In this document: positions 16,759-25,153 of the stretch, in pieces | How the letters are laid out: the number at the start of each line of letters is the position of its first letter | Position numbering within the stretch: the stretch's first letter is position 1 | Assembly (NCBI GenBank): GCA_031292035.1 | Contig: JARLHX010000221.1 | Coordinates: 1 to 64,000 of the forward strand | Length of the DNA: 64,000 nt | Reading direction: 5' to 3' | From: Negativicutes bacterium | Lineage (GTDB): Bacteria > Bacillota_C > Negativicutes > Sporomusales_B > JARLHX01 | The notes under the pieces: generated by a model | The model's database searches: none | The model's input: the letters and a program-made list of their open reading frames with translations, nothing else | What the model was told of the DNA's origin: nothing | Position numbers and translations under genes: made by a program

Positions 16759-18888
16759 TTAATTTTTTCGCGGCTGATCCGGTTTTGTCGGCGGAGTCGG
16801 GGTAGTGGGTGATATCGGTGAAGCCGGTTTGGGAGGGGGAGGTGGCAGCGTCCTGTCGCCGGATGGGTTATCGCCGGTCTGGCTGCCTTGATTTTGGCCG
16901 TTGTTGCCAGAAGGTTTTGTCGGCTGGGTGCCCTCAATGAAGATTTCGTTCTGGGCATCCTTACTCTTGGGGTCAGAGCTTAACATGCCGTCCTTGGGAG
17001 AGATGGTTGCTGAGACGATGCCGCTGGGGCGGAGAAAATCCCGGGGCGGAAGGTTTGCGAGGGCGGCGGTCATGAAATCTCGCCAGATGGTGGCTGGGAT
17101 GGTGCCGCCTGTGACTCCGGCAAGGAGGCCGTCAGTGTCGAAACCCATCCAGACGGCGGCCGTCAGGTCGGGTGTGAAGCCCACAAACCAGGCATCTTTA
17201 TAGTCGTTGGTGGTGCCGGTTTTGCCGGCGGAGGGGCGGCCGATATTGGCGCCTGCGCCCGTTCCGTTGGTAAGGACTCCGCGCATCATATCGGTGAGGA
17301 CATAGGCGCTGCGTTCATTGACGACAGCCTTTTCCTTCGGCTGGTTTTGTTCGATGACCTTGCCGTTGCGGTCGACGATTTTGATGATGGCAACCGGTTC
17401 TACCCGCACGCCCTGGTTGGCGAGTACGCCGTAAGCACTGGCGATCTCCAGTGGTGTGACGCCGCGGGACAGGCCGCCAAGGGCCATCGCAAGATTGCGG
17501 TCGTTGACGTTGCCGCTGGTCACCAGGGTGGAGATCCCGAGTTGCTGGGCGTAATAGATGATCTTATCCGGAGTCACTTGCTGGGCGAGTTTTACCGCGA
17601 CCACGTTCAGCGATTGTTCTAGCGCCGAACGCAGGGTGACCCGGCCGTGAGATTTGCCGTCATAGTTCATCGGCGACCAGGAGCCAAAGGTGACCGGGCT
17701 GTCGTCGACGATGGTGGCGGGGGACATGCCGCTTTCGATGGCGGTGAGGTAGACAAAGGGTTTAAAGGCTGAGCCGGGCTGGCGTTCGGCCAGGACGGCG
17801 CGATTGAACTGATCATTGCCCCGGCCGCCGACCATGGCTTTGATGTAGCCGGTATGGGGGTCGATGGCCACCAAGGCCCCCTGGGGCTGCTTGATGCCAT
17901 TGGTGTCGGTGCGGTAAGTAGGCAGCTGGCTCATGGCTTTTTCGGCGGCGCGCTGCATATCGAGGTCGAGGGTGGTGTAAACTTTGAGACCATCTTTATA
18001 GACCGCGTCGGCGCCGTATTTATCGATCAGCTGTTGGCTGACAAAGTCGATGAAGTAAGAGGCCTCGCTGATGCTGCCGGCCGGGCGGGATACCAGTTTA
18101 AGCTCTTTGCTCTTGGCCTGATCGGCAGTGGATTGGGAAATATATTCGTATTTTACCATCTGTTCCAGGACGACTGCCTGCCGTTCCTTGGCGGCTTTTA
18201 GATTATTCAGGGGTGAATAGTAGTTGGGGCTTTTCGGGATGCCGGCCAGCATGGCGCATTCGGCTAAACTCAGATCTTCAACATTTTTCCCGAAATAGAC
18301 ATGGGCGGCTGATTCCACGCCATAAGCGCCCTGGCCGAAGTAAATCTGATTGAGATACATCTCAAGAATTTCGGTTTTGGTAAACTGGCGCTCGATCTGA
18401 AGCGCGAGGAAGGCTTCCTGAATTTTTCGCTTGAGGGTCCGCTCCTGGGAAAGCAGGGCATTTTTGGCCAGCTGCTGGGTGATAGTGCTGCCGCCCTCAG
18501 ACACATCGCCGGTGGTGACGTTGGACCAAACGGCGCGCATGATGCCGCGGGGGTCGATACCGAAATGCTGATAGAAACGGGCGTCCTCAGCAGAAATGAA
18601 TGCGTTCTGCAAATCTTTGGGGATTTTGTTGATTGAGACTGGTACCCGGTCTTCTACCGAGTGAATGGTGGTAATGAGTTTGCCATTGATGTCATAGATC
18701 TGCGACGAGGCTGCAGGGCGAATCTCGCCCTTCAGACTGGGCATAGTATGGATGCTGGCAGTCAGAAAACCCAGACCGGCACCGGTAACCATGACAATAA
18801 AAACAATGGTGGCAACTGCCGCGATGGTAGGCCATTTGCGGCGGGTGCGGCGATTGTTTTGGCGTTTTTCATTTGGTTCAGTACTCAT
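16759..18888 (-). CDS. Class A penicillin-binding protein (PBP1A-like)
   Basis: A 709-residue bifunctional peptidoglycan synthase. A short cytosolic basic N-terminus and one TM anchor (about residues 21-45) are followed by a GT51 glycosyltransferase (SAEDARFYQHFGID, GGSTITQQLAKN, EMYLNQIYFGQGAYG) and a transpeptidase with SxxK in GSAFKPF, SLN and KTGTT. A proline-rich C-terminal tail (last ~30 residues) may be flexible. The ATG at 18888 has AAGGAGGTTG upstream; the longest frame starts 72 bp earlier without a site. It stands alone. Confidence 0.95.
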   Translation of the reverse strand: MSTEPNEKRQNNRRTRRKWPTIAAVATIVFIVMVTGAGLGFLTASIHTMPSLKGEIRPAASSQIYDINGKLITTIHSVEDRVPVSINKIPKDLQNAFISAEDARFYQHFGIDPRGIMRAVWSNVTTGDVSEGGSTITQQLAKNALLSQERTLKRKIQEAFLALQIERQFTKTEILEMYLNQIYFGQGAYGVESAAHVYFGKNVEDLSLAECAMLAGIPKSPNYYSPLNNLKAAKERQAVVLEQMVKYEYISQSTADQAKSKELKLVSRPAGSISEASYFIDFVSQQLIDKYGADAVYKDGLKVYTTLDLDMQRAAEKAMSQLPTYRTDTNGIKQPQGALVAIDPHTGYIKAMVGGRGNDQFNRAVLAERQPGSAFKPFVYLTAIESGMSPATIVDDSPVTFGSWSPMNYDGKSHGRVTLRSALEQSLNVVAVKLAQQVTPDKIIYYAQQLGISTLVTSGNVNDRNLAMALGGLSRGVTPLEIASAYGVLANQGVRVEPVAIIKIVDRNGKVIEQNQPKEKAVVNERSAYVLTDMMRGVLTNGTGAGANIGRPSAGKTGTTNDYKDAWFVGFTPDLTAAVWMGFDTDGLLAGVTGGTIPATIWRDFMTAALANLPPRDFLRPSGIVSATISPKDGMLSSDPKSKDAQNEIFIEGTQPTKPSGNNGQNQGSQTGDNPSGDRTLPPPPPKPASPISPTTPTPPTKPDQPRKN

Positions 18889-19173
18889 GGACAACCTCCT
18901 TGCCCTGAAATGCCCGCCGCTGGATGTGATCATCCGGAGGCGGAATCTGTAGGCAATCAATTATGCGTTGGTCCGGACAGCGCCAGGAGCCAGCGCAAAG
19001 GACACAAACAATAATTATACATAACATGCTGGAAATCCTGCCAACTAACGGGTTCGGTAAAAAAACTTCCCGGTTCATCGGCTTAAATCGACATTTTGCG
19101 GTGAAGGAATTTCCGGGGGAAAATGGAATGATATCATAGAAATGGTAGTGTAAGGGCAACGAGGAGGAGTGAG

Positions 19174-19926
19174 ATGGATAAGGTAAGAATGCTCTCCGCC
19201 GGCGAGCAGGGACTGGTGGTGGAGTTTGGTACGCAAATCGATCCTGCGGTCAACGCCCGGGTTCACCGGGTGAGCAGACTGCTGACCGCAGCCAAGGTGG
19301 ACGGGGTGGGCGACGTGGTTCCCACCTACCGGTCGCTGCTGGTGTATTTCGACCCGCTGCGTATATCCCGGCAGGCGCTGATCAAGCGGATCGAGGGGAT
19401 GCTGACAGCGGGAGGGGCTTCTGGACCGGCACCGGCCGCAGGGCGGATTGTCGACATTCCGGTCGCATATGGCGGCGAATTTGGGCCTGACCTTGATTTT
19501 GTCATGCAGCACTCGGGTCTGACCGCTGAACAGGTGGTGGACATCCATACCGCAACGCCGTATTTGGTGTATATGCTGGGCTTTGTCCCGGGCTTTGCCT
19601 ATCTGGGCGGCCTGGATGAACGTCTGGCCACGCCGCGCCTGGAAAAGCCGCGTACCGTCATCCCGGTGGGATCGGTGGGAATCGCCGGCACCCAGACCGG
19701 ATTTTATCCGATTGAGAGCCCTGGCGGCTGGCAGCTTATTGGCCGGACGCCCATTAAAGCTTTTCATCCCGAGGCCGCCAACCCCTTTCTCTTTGCCGCC
19801 GGCGATTATCTTCGCTTTCGGGCGATCGGCCGGGAAGAGTATGCGGCCATTCAGGCCGAAGTGGCAGCAGGCACCTATACGCCGACAAGCACACCGCTGC
19901 CAGCAGGGGAGGGTGACAAGTCATGA
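19174..19926 (+). CDS. pxpB: 5-oxoprolinase subunit PxpB
   Basis: 250 residues, formerly KipI-like or allophanate hydrolase subunit 1. With PxpC and PxpA it forms the prokaryotic ATP-dependent 5-oxoprolinase, which opens cyclised glutamate (pyroglutamate) to L-glutamate. Family motifs: VPTYRSLLVYFDP, YLVYMLGFVPGFAYLGGLD, and GSVGIAGTQTGFYPIESPGGW. The ATG follows GAGGAGGAG. The last 4 bp overlap pxpC. Confidence 0.95.
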   Translation: MDKVRMLSAGEQGLVVEFGTQIDPAVNARVHRVSRLLTAAKVDGVGDVVPTYRSLLVYFDPLRISRQALIKRIEGMLTAGGASGPAPAAGRIVDIPVAYGGEFGPDLDFVMQHSGLTAEQVVDIHTATPYLVYMLGFVPGFAYLGGLDERLATPRLEKPRTVIPVGSVGIAGTQTGFYPIESPGGWQLIGRTPIKAFHPEAANPFLFAAGDYLRFRAIGREEYAAIQAEVAAGTYTPTSTPLPAGEGDKS

Positions 19927-20951
19927 TCGAAATATTGAGTGCCGGACTTTTTACCACTGTGCAGGACGAGGGCCGCTGGGGTTATCAGGCTTTCGGTATG
20001 CCGGTGGCCGGCTGCATGGACCGTTACGCCTGCCGGGTGGCCAATATTTTAGCAGGCAATCCGCCTGAGGCCGCCTGCCTGGAGATGACCTTGACCGGAG
20101 ACAGCCTGCAGTTTCATCAAGACGCCTTTGTGGCGGTGACCGGGGCTGATATGCAAGGGACATTAAACGGGGAACCGGTTGCAAACTGGTCGGCCTTTGC
20201 CGTGCCGGCCGGCAGTGTACTGACTTTTGGCTATGCCCAGGAAGGCTGCCGGGGCTATCTGGCGGTAAACGGCGGCATTGACGTCCCCAAGGTGCTTGGC
20301 AGCAGGGCAACCTATACCCGGGCGGCAGTCGGCGGCGTCGAAGGCCGCAAACTGCGCGCTGATGACCGTCTCAAAATCGGCGGCGAGGCCCGGTTGGCCG
20401 GTGCGGCATGTTCTTTGCCGCCGGAGTACAAGCCGAGTTATGGCGGCAGCGTCACCTTACGGGTGTTGCCAGGCCCACAGGATGACCTATTCGAGCCCGA
20501 CGGCTTGACGACCCTGTTCAACAGCGGCTATACCATTACCAATGAGGCCGACCGGATGGGCTATCGTTTGGACGGTGCTGTCATCAAACACAAAGGGAAG
20601 GCCGACATTGTTTCCGACGCTCTTTGCCAGGGGGCCATCCAGGTGCCGGGACACGGCATGCCAATAGTTATGATGGCCGACCGGGCGACCACCGGCGGCT
20701 ACACTAAGATCGGCACCGTGATCGGTCCCGATCTCACCCTGATGGCTCAGGCCAAACCGGGTGATACGGTATCCTTTCGCCAGTGCTCTGACGAAGGTGC
20801 GGTCGAGGCCCTCAAATTTGAGCGGGAGCGCTATGCGGCGATTGAAGCCTGGCGGGCCGATGCCGGAAAACCGCCTGCCGGAGAGGTGCGCAGCTTTTGG
20901 ATGACAGTCAACGGGCAGACCTATTCGATAGAAATCAGCGAGGAGAGATGA
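19923..20951 (+). CDS. pxpC: 5-oxoprolinase subunit PxpC (biotin-dependent carboxyltransferase family)
   Basis: 342 residues, KipA/allophanate hydrolase subunit 2 type. Typical motifs: GLFTTVQDEGRWGYQAFGMP, the AVTGAD segment, RVLPGPQDDLF and GDTVSFRQCS. It works with PxpB to activate 5-oxoproline with ATP. It overlaps pxpB by 4 bp (ATGA), and its 3' end abuts pxpA. Confidence 0.95.
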   Translation: MIEILSAGLFTTVQDEGRWGYQAFGMPVAGCMDRYACRVANILAGNPPEAACLEMTLTGDSLQFHQDAFVAVTGADMQGTLNGEPVANWSAFAVPAGSVLTFGYAQEGCRGYLAVNGGIDVPKVLGSRATYTRAAVGGVEGRKLRADDRLKIGGEARLAGAACSLPPEYKPSYGGSVTLRVLPGPQDDLFEPDGLTTLFNSGYTITNEADRMGYRLDGAVIKHKGKADIVSDALCQGAIQVPGHGMPIVMMADRATTGGYTKIGTVIGPDLTLMAQAKPGDTVSFRQCSDEGAVEALKFERERYAAIEAWRADAGKPPAGEVRSFWMTVNGQTYSIEISEER

Positions 20952-20953
20952 CA

Positions 20954-21715
20954 ATGTTACAGATCGACCTGAACTGCGATATGGGTGAAAGCTATGGCGT
21001 TTATACCTTAGGACACGATGAAGAGACCATGCCATTTGTGACATCGATCAACGTGGCCTGCGGCTTTCACGCCTCCGACCCGATGAATATGCAAAAAACG
21101 GTGAAACTGGCCAAGAAATATGGCGTGGCGGTGGGCGCTCATCCGTCCTTCCCAGATCTTGTCGGCTTCGGTCGCCGGGAAATGGTGGCGACGGCGGAAG
21201 AAGTCAAGGCCGACGTCATCTATCAGATCGGCTCTTTGTGGGGCTTTTGCCTGACTGAAGGGCTGAAAATGCAGCATGTCAAAGCCCACGGCGGGCTATA
21301 CAACGTGGCTGTCAAAGACCTGACGGTGGCTACCGCTCTGGCTGAGGCCATCAAAACGGTGGATTCAGACCTTTATATGCTCTGCCTGGCCAATTCGGCC
21401 ATGGTCGAGGCCGCCAAAAAGGTGGGGGTCAAATATGTTGAGGAGTCCTTCGCCGACAGGGCATACACCGCCCAGGGCACCCTGGTATCGCGCAAACTGC
21501 CCGGCTCGGTCATCCACGACGTGGACACCGTGGTCGAGCGGGTCATGGGCATGGTGAAAAAGCAGCAGGTCACCTCCATCGACGGAGCGGCTATTTCCCT
21601 CAAGACCCAGACGGTCTGCGTGCACGGCGACACCCCAGGCGCAGTGGCGATGATCAAGAAGATCCGCGAGGTACTGACAGGTGAAGGCGTAGTCTTCAAA
21701 GCCTTCGGGGCCTAA
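20954..21715 (+). CDS. pxpA: 5-oxoprolinase subunit PxpA (LamB/YcsF family)
   Basis: 253 residues, the usual length. Motifs: QIDLNCDMGESYG at the N-terminus, TSINVACGFHASDP, VGAHPSFPDLVGFGRR and KAHGGLYNVA. It is the hydrolytic subunit of 5-oxoprolinase. I prefer the ATG at 20954, six bases beyond AGGAGAG; an ATG at 20948 overlaps the pxpC stop but sits directly against the ribosome-binding site. A hairpin pair follows. Confidence 0.94.
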   Translation: MLQIDLNCDMGESYGVYTLGHDEETMPFVTSINVACGFHASDPMNMQKTVKLAKKYGVAVGAHPSFPDLVGFGRREMVATAEEVKADVIYQIGSLWGFCLTEGLKMQHVKAHGGLYNVAVKDLTVATALAEAIKTVDSDLYMLCLANSAMVEAAKKVGVKYVEESFADRAYTAQGTLVSRKLPGSVIHDVDTVVERVMGMVKKQQVTSIDGAAISLKTQTVCVHGDTPGAVAMIKKIREVLTGEGVVFKAFGA

Positions 21716-21739
21716 CCGGAAAATAATTTTGCTAACAGG

Positions 21740-21773
21740 TAAAGCCAGCAGTCCATAGGGGCTGCTGGCTTTA
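21740..21773 (+). terminator. Hairpin after pxpA
   Basis: A 12-bp stem TAAAGCCAGCAG/CTGCTGGCTTTA with a 10-base loop; the T-run downstream is short. Confidence 0.65.
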
Positions 21774-21820
21774 CTATGATCTCGTCCACAAAGCGATCGT
21801 CGTTGGCTCCTGTAAAATAA

Positions 21821-21846
21821 AGGCCGCCAACTGCGGCCTATTTTTG
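21821..21846. terminator. Bidirectional terminator between pxpA and the SASP gene
   Basis: Stem AGGCCGC/GCGGCCT with loop CAACT, followed by ATTTTT on + and TTTATTTT on -. Confidence 0.8.
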
Positions 21847-21855
21847 TTGACCCGG

Positions 21856-22221
21856 TCAGCCAGTCGGGCCGGCTTCAATGGCCTTTTTGTCAATCGCCTC
21901 TTTGGCGACAGGTGCCATTTGCTCCTCAGCCTTGGCGATGAGTTCCTTGACCATCGTCCCGCCGATTTTTCCGCCGGTTGCCCCGCCGATCTTACCTACT
22001 TCAGCAGTGGTCATATTTTCCCAGCCCACAGACTCAACTTTTTCCTTGAGTCCGAGTTCTTCGGCGGCTTCCCATTTTTTCGCGTCCAGGACGCTTTCAT
22101 AATTTTCGGCGGTGATTTTCTGGTTGGTCTCTTTGCCCAGCGTTTGATTCGCCGCATCAATTTTGAGCTTATCCAGACCCTTTCGCGCCGCGGGGACGAG
22201 GATTTCGTCTTTATCCGGCAT
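21856..22221 (-). CDS. Alpha/beta-type small acid-soluble spore protein, extended form
   Basis: 121 residues. The C-terminal helix MVKELIAKAEEQM matches the canonical SASP segment ITKRLVAMAEQQL. Before it come KWEAAEELGL, which resembles the GPR protease site, and a Gly-rich turn GKIGGATGGKIGG. The N-terminal ARKGLDKLKIDAANQTLG looks like a second copy of the first SASP helix. Usual SASPs are 60-75 residues, so this form is long. SASPs coat and protect spore DNA. AGGAGGT precedes two adjacent ATGs (22224 and 22221); I chose 22221 for spacing. Confidence 0.78.
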   Translation of the reverse strand: MPDKDEILVPAARKGLDKLKIDAANQTLGKETNQKITAENYESVLDAKKWEAAEELGLKEKVESVGWENMTTAEVGKIGGATGGKIGGTMVKELIAKAEEQMAPVAKEAIDKKAIEAGPTG

Positions 22222-22359
22222 CATGCTACCTCCTATTGCGGTTTTTATTAGCATGTCCTCGGTCCTGACGGTGTAAACAGTCATTTTTTTGCGACAGCGG
22301 TACCAAACGCAAGATGAAGCATATATATACTAGGCGATACTGCTTTGGGAGGGGAGAAC

Positions 22360-23034
22360 ATGAGGTTCTCCGTCAAGAAACGACGACAAGTTTCGGGGTT
22401 GACACTGCTGGTCGGTTTTCTTCTGGGGATCCTTTTGATCGGCTTTGGGATCGTCGAGGCCCATCTGAAACCGACAGTCCTGGCCATCGCTGAGGCCCGG
22501 GCGACCCTGATCGCCACCCAGGCCATCAACAATGTCATCAACGAGAAAGTCAGCCAGTCCATCGATCCCCAGTCACTAGTCAATATCAAGCTCGACAATC
22601 GCGGCCGGGTGGTATTCATCCAGCCCAATACGCTGGAGTTTAATAAACTGGCGGCCGACACCACCATGAAAGTGCAGGACGCCTTGCGGGCCATCAGCGA
22701 AGAGCGCATCCAAATCCCAATTGGTCAAGTGCTCGGCAGTCAACTGCTGGCCAGTCTCGGGCCAAAAATCGTCGTGACCATCATTCCGGTCGGGACCGTC
22801 CAGGTCAAAGTGGTGGACAAATTTGAGCAGGCCGGGATCAACCAGACTCGCCATATGATTTATCTTTATGCCACCACTTCGATTCGCATTGTTGTGCCGT
22901 TGGTCAGCTCGACGGTGAGTGTCAATACCCAGGTTCCGATCGCCGAATATGTAGTTGTCGGCGAAGTGCCCAACACCTATGTCCAGGTGCCTTTCCCGCT
23001 GCCAGGGGAACCCGGCGGGAGCGGACAGCCGTGA
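22360..23034 (+). CDS. yunB: Sporulation protein YunB
   Basis: A 224-residue YunB-family protein. One N-terminal TM helix (about residues 12-34, LTLLVGFLLGILLIGFGIVE) is followed by the conserved extracytoplasmic domain: ATQAINNVINEKV, VVFIQPNTLEFNKLAAD, IPIGQVLGSQLLASLGPKI and VVPLVSSTVSVNTQVPIAEY. YunB is a mother-cell sporulation protein in Bacillus. The ATG at 22360 follows GGAGGGGAGAA. A terminator follows at 23095. Confidence 0.93.
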   Translation: MRFSVKKRRQVSGLTLLVGFLLGILLIGFGIVEAHLKPTVLAIAEARATLIATQAINNVINEKVSQSIDPQSLVNIKLDNRGRVVFIQPNTLEFNKLAADTTMKVQDALRAISEERIQIPIGQVLGSQLLASLGPKIVVTIIPVGTVQVKVVDKFEQAGINQTRHMIYLYATTSIRIVVPLVSSTVSVNTQVPIAEYVVVGEVPNTYVQVPFPLPGEPGGSGQP

Positions 23035-23094
23035 TCGACAGTCGACGAGCGTGCTGGTTGATTTAGGGGTGAAAGAGAATATATGGAAAAGTAC

Positions 23095-23127
23095 CGGTGC
23101 GAAGGGCTTTCGCGCCGTTTTTTTTAT
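23095..23127 (+). terminator. Terminator after yunB
   Basis: A 9-bp stem (one G.U pair) with loop GGGCT followed by a run of eight or more T. It isolates the hydrogenase cluster from yunB. Confidence 0.9.
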
Positions 23128-23141
23128 AAAATACCTATTGC

Positions 23142-23169
23142 TTGCCGGACGATTTAGGAGTAATATTAT
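23142..23169 (+). promoter_or_regulatory. Predicted promoter of the hydrogenase cluster
   Basis: TTGCCG (23142-23147), a 16-base spacer and TATTAT (23164-23169). The palindromic operator starts 14 bp further on, where it would cover the initiation region. Confidence 0.45.
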
Positions 23170-23182
23170 TACCATAGAAATA

Positions 23183-23200
23183 ATGTGAAAAGTTTCACAT
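23183..23200. promoter_or_regulatory. Rex- or FNR/CRP-like operator, perfect 18-bp palindrome
   Basis: ATGTGAAAAGTTTCACAT is a perfect inverted repeat (arms ATGTGAAA/TTTCACAT) located 14 bp before the GTG start of the first hydrogenase-cluster gene. Its core TGTGAA-N4-TTCACA matches the Rex redox-repressor consensus TTGTGAA-N4-TTCACAA except for the outermost base. Read as TGTGA-N6-TCACA it equally fits the CRP/FNR family. Position downstream of the predicted -10 suggests repression, which favours Rex. Confidence 0.7.
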
Positions 23201-23213
23201 ACGGAGGGTAATT

Positions 23214-23465
23214 GTGAATCAAATATCGATCTGCGTGGGTAGCGCCTGTCATCTGCGAGGAGCTGACGCTGTGCTTAGGGCTTTTGTCGCCCAGATAGAA
23301 AAACACAAGATAGAATGCCAAGTGGATATCGAAGGCAACTTCTGTCAGGGACGCTGTACCGAAGGGGTGGTGGTGAAAATCAACGACGAGATTATTACCC
23401 AGGTATCGCGTGAGAAGGTTGACACCATTTTTCGGACAAAGATATTGGAAGGAGGGCGGACATGA
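23214..23465 (+). CDS. Thioredoxin-like [2Fe-2S] ferredoxin (NuoE/HydC-type)
   Basis: 83 residues with the four cysteines of the NuoE-like thioredoxin-fold ferredoxins: Cys7-x4-Cys12 (CVGSAC) and Cys44-x3-Cys48 (FCQGRC). Such proteins carry one [2Fe-2S] cluster and hand electrons to or from hydrogenases. GTG start at 23214 behind GGAGGG. Its end overlaps the PAS-hydrogenase gene by 4 bp, so both are translated together. Confidence 0.9.
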   Translation: MNQISICVGSACHLRGADAVLRAFVAQIEKHKIECQVDIEGNFCQGRCTEGVVVKINDEIITQVSREKVDTIFRTKILEGGRT

Positions 23466-25153
23466 GTGCAATAGTGACCCAAAAGGCTAACTGCCAGGAC
23501 TGTCACCGCTGCCTGCGGTCCTGCCCGATAAAAGCCATCGGGATCGAAGACGGACAGGCTCGCCTGCTGGAAAATAAATGCGTGCAGTGCGGCCGCTGCG
23601 TGGTGGAATGCCCACAACAGGCCAAACAGGTTAGCAGCCATGTGGCAATGGTGAAGACTGCGCTGGCTGCCGGGCAAAAGGTAGTCCTCAGTCTGGCGCC
23701 GTCAGCGGTGGCGGCGTTCGGTGATATTGGCCTGGATAAGCTGCGGGACAAGCTGAAGGCACTGGGCGTTAGCGTCGTGGAAGAAACAGCGGTGGGGGCC
23801 GAGGTCGTCTCGCGGTACTACGCGGAAATGCTGGCGACGGCCACAGCACCTGTTATTTCAGCCTGTTGCCCGGTAATTGTCAGTATGATAAAAAAATATT
23901 ACCCCGGACTGGTAGGCAATCTGGCGCCGGTTGTGTCGCCGATGCAGGCCCACGGCCGCCTGCTCAGACAGCGTCAGGGGCCGGACGCTATGGTGGTGTT
24001 CGCCGGACCCTGTATTGGTAAAATCGGGGAAAGGGATGAAGCAGGCAGCCAGGTGGACGCCGTCATCACCTTTGAAGACCTCAGGCAATGGCTGACCGCC
24101 CCCTCGGCCTCGTCAGGCGCTGCCTCTGCGGCATCCTTTCGCCAGGCTGCCAGCGAAGCCCGCCTCTACCCGGTCGCAGGCGGTATTTTGAAATCGTTTA
24201 CAACCAGTGAATATATTTCCAGCGATATCATCGCCGTCGACGGCTTGGAAAAATGCATGGAGGTCTTCGACAGTCTGGTGCGCAGGGAGATCGCCCCGCG
24301 CTTCATCGAAGCCTTGGCCTGCAGCGGTGGCTGCATCAACGGTCCGGTCAGCGGCACTGAACAATGCTCTCCCGCCAAACGGCTGCGGATACTGGAATTC
24401 GCCGCTGCTAGTACGCCGCTCGGGCCGCAGTTTCTGCCAGACAGTCTATGCTTTGACCGTGTCCATGTTGCCGACCCTGTCCGCGATCTGGCGCCGTCAG
24501 AAGCCGAAATCAGGCAGGTGCTGGCCCGGACCGGCAAATTTACCAAACAGGATGAAAAGAACTGCGGCGCCTGCGGCTTTAATTCCTGCAGGGAAAAGGC
24601 GATAGCGGTCTGCCGGGGACTGACCACCACCGATACCTGTGTGCCCTATATGCGATCCAAAGCGGAGTCCTTTGCCAACGTCATTGTCGACAACTCCATG
24701 AACGCCATCATCGTAGTCAACGGCAAAATGGAGATTCAGGAATTTAATCCGGCGGCAGAGACCATGTTTGGCTGTCAGAAGGAAATCGTCAAAGGGCGCG
24801 AGCTCCATGACATTATGGACTGCACCGACATTATCGCCGCTGCCGGGTCGCGGAGCAAAACCAATCACCGCCGGGTCACTCTGGTGCAGGGCCCTGTCAC
24901 CCATCAGATGATTGTACCGGTGGACGGCCAGGATCTCATTATCATTGTATTGACTGACATCAGCGCCCAGGAAAAGCATTCCCTCGAACTGGAGGAAATG
25001 AAGCAGCAGACAGTGGCGAAGGCCACCGAGATCATTAACAAGCAAATGCATGTAGCCCAGGAAATCGCCGGTCTCTTGGGGGAAACGACGGCTGAAACGA
25101 AAGCCGCTCTCATCGAGCTGGTCGGGTTGCTCAAGATAAAGGGGGAAGACTGA
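23462..25153 (+). CDS. Sensory-type [FeFe] hydrogenase with PAS domain
   Basis: 563 residues. Two N-terminal [4Fe-4S] motifs (Cys11/14/17/21 and Cys40/43/46/50) precede a hydrogenase H-cluster domain: L1 SACCP (Cys135-136), L2 AGPCIGK (Cys184), L3 ALACSGGC (Cys287, Cys291). Next come a further Fe-S motif (CGACGFNSC, Cys368/371/376, Cys393), a PAS domain (about 405-500, AIIVVNGKMEIQEFNPAAE), and a C-terminal helix. Catalytic [FeFe] enzymes usually have TSCCPxW and MPCxxK, so this fits the PAS-containing sensory (group C-like) class. The stop overlaps the phosphatase start (TGATG). Confidence 0.88.
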   Translation: MSAIVTQKANCQDCHRCLRSCPIKAIGIEDGQARLLENKCVQCGRCVVECPQQAKQVSSHVAMVKTALAAGQKVVLSLAPSAVAAFGDIGLDKLRDKLKALGVSVVEETAVGAEVVSRYYAEMLATATAPVISACCPVIVSMIKKYYPGLVGNLAPVVSPMQAHGRLLRQRQGPDAMVVFAGPCIGKIGERDEAGSQVDAVITFEDLRQWLTAPSASSGAASAASFRQAASEARLYPVAGGILKSFTTSEYISSDIIAVDGLEKCMEVFDSLVRREIAPRFIEALACSGGCINGPVSGTEQCSPAKRLRILEFAAASTPLGPQFLPDSLCFDRVHVADPVRDLAPSEAEIRQVLARTGKFTKQDEKNCGACGFNSCREKAIAVCRGLTTTDTCVPYMRSKAESFANVIVDNSMNAIIVVNGKMEIQEFNPAAETMFGCQKEIVKGRELHDIMDCTDIIAAAGSRSKTNHRRVTLVQGPVTHQMIVPVDGQDLIIIVLTDISAQEKHSLELEEMKQQTVAKATEIINKQMHVAQEIAGLLGETTAETKAALIELVGLLKIKGED

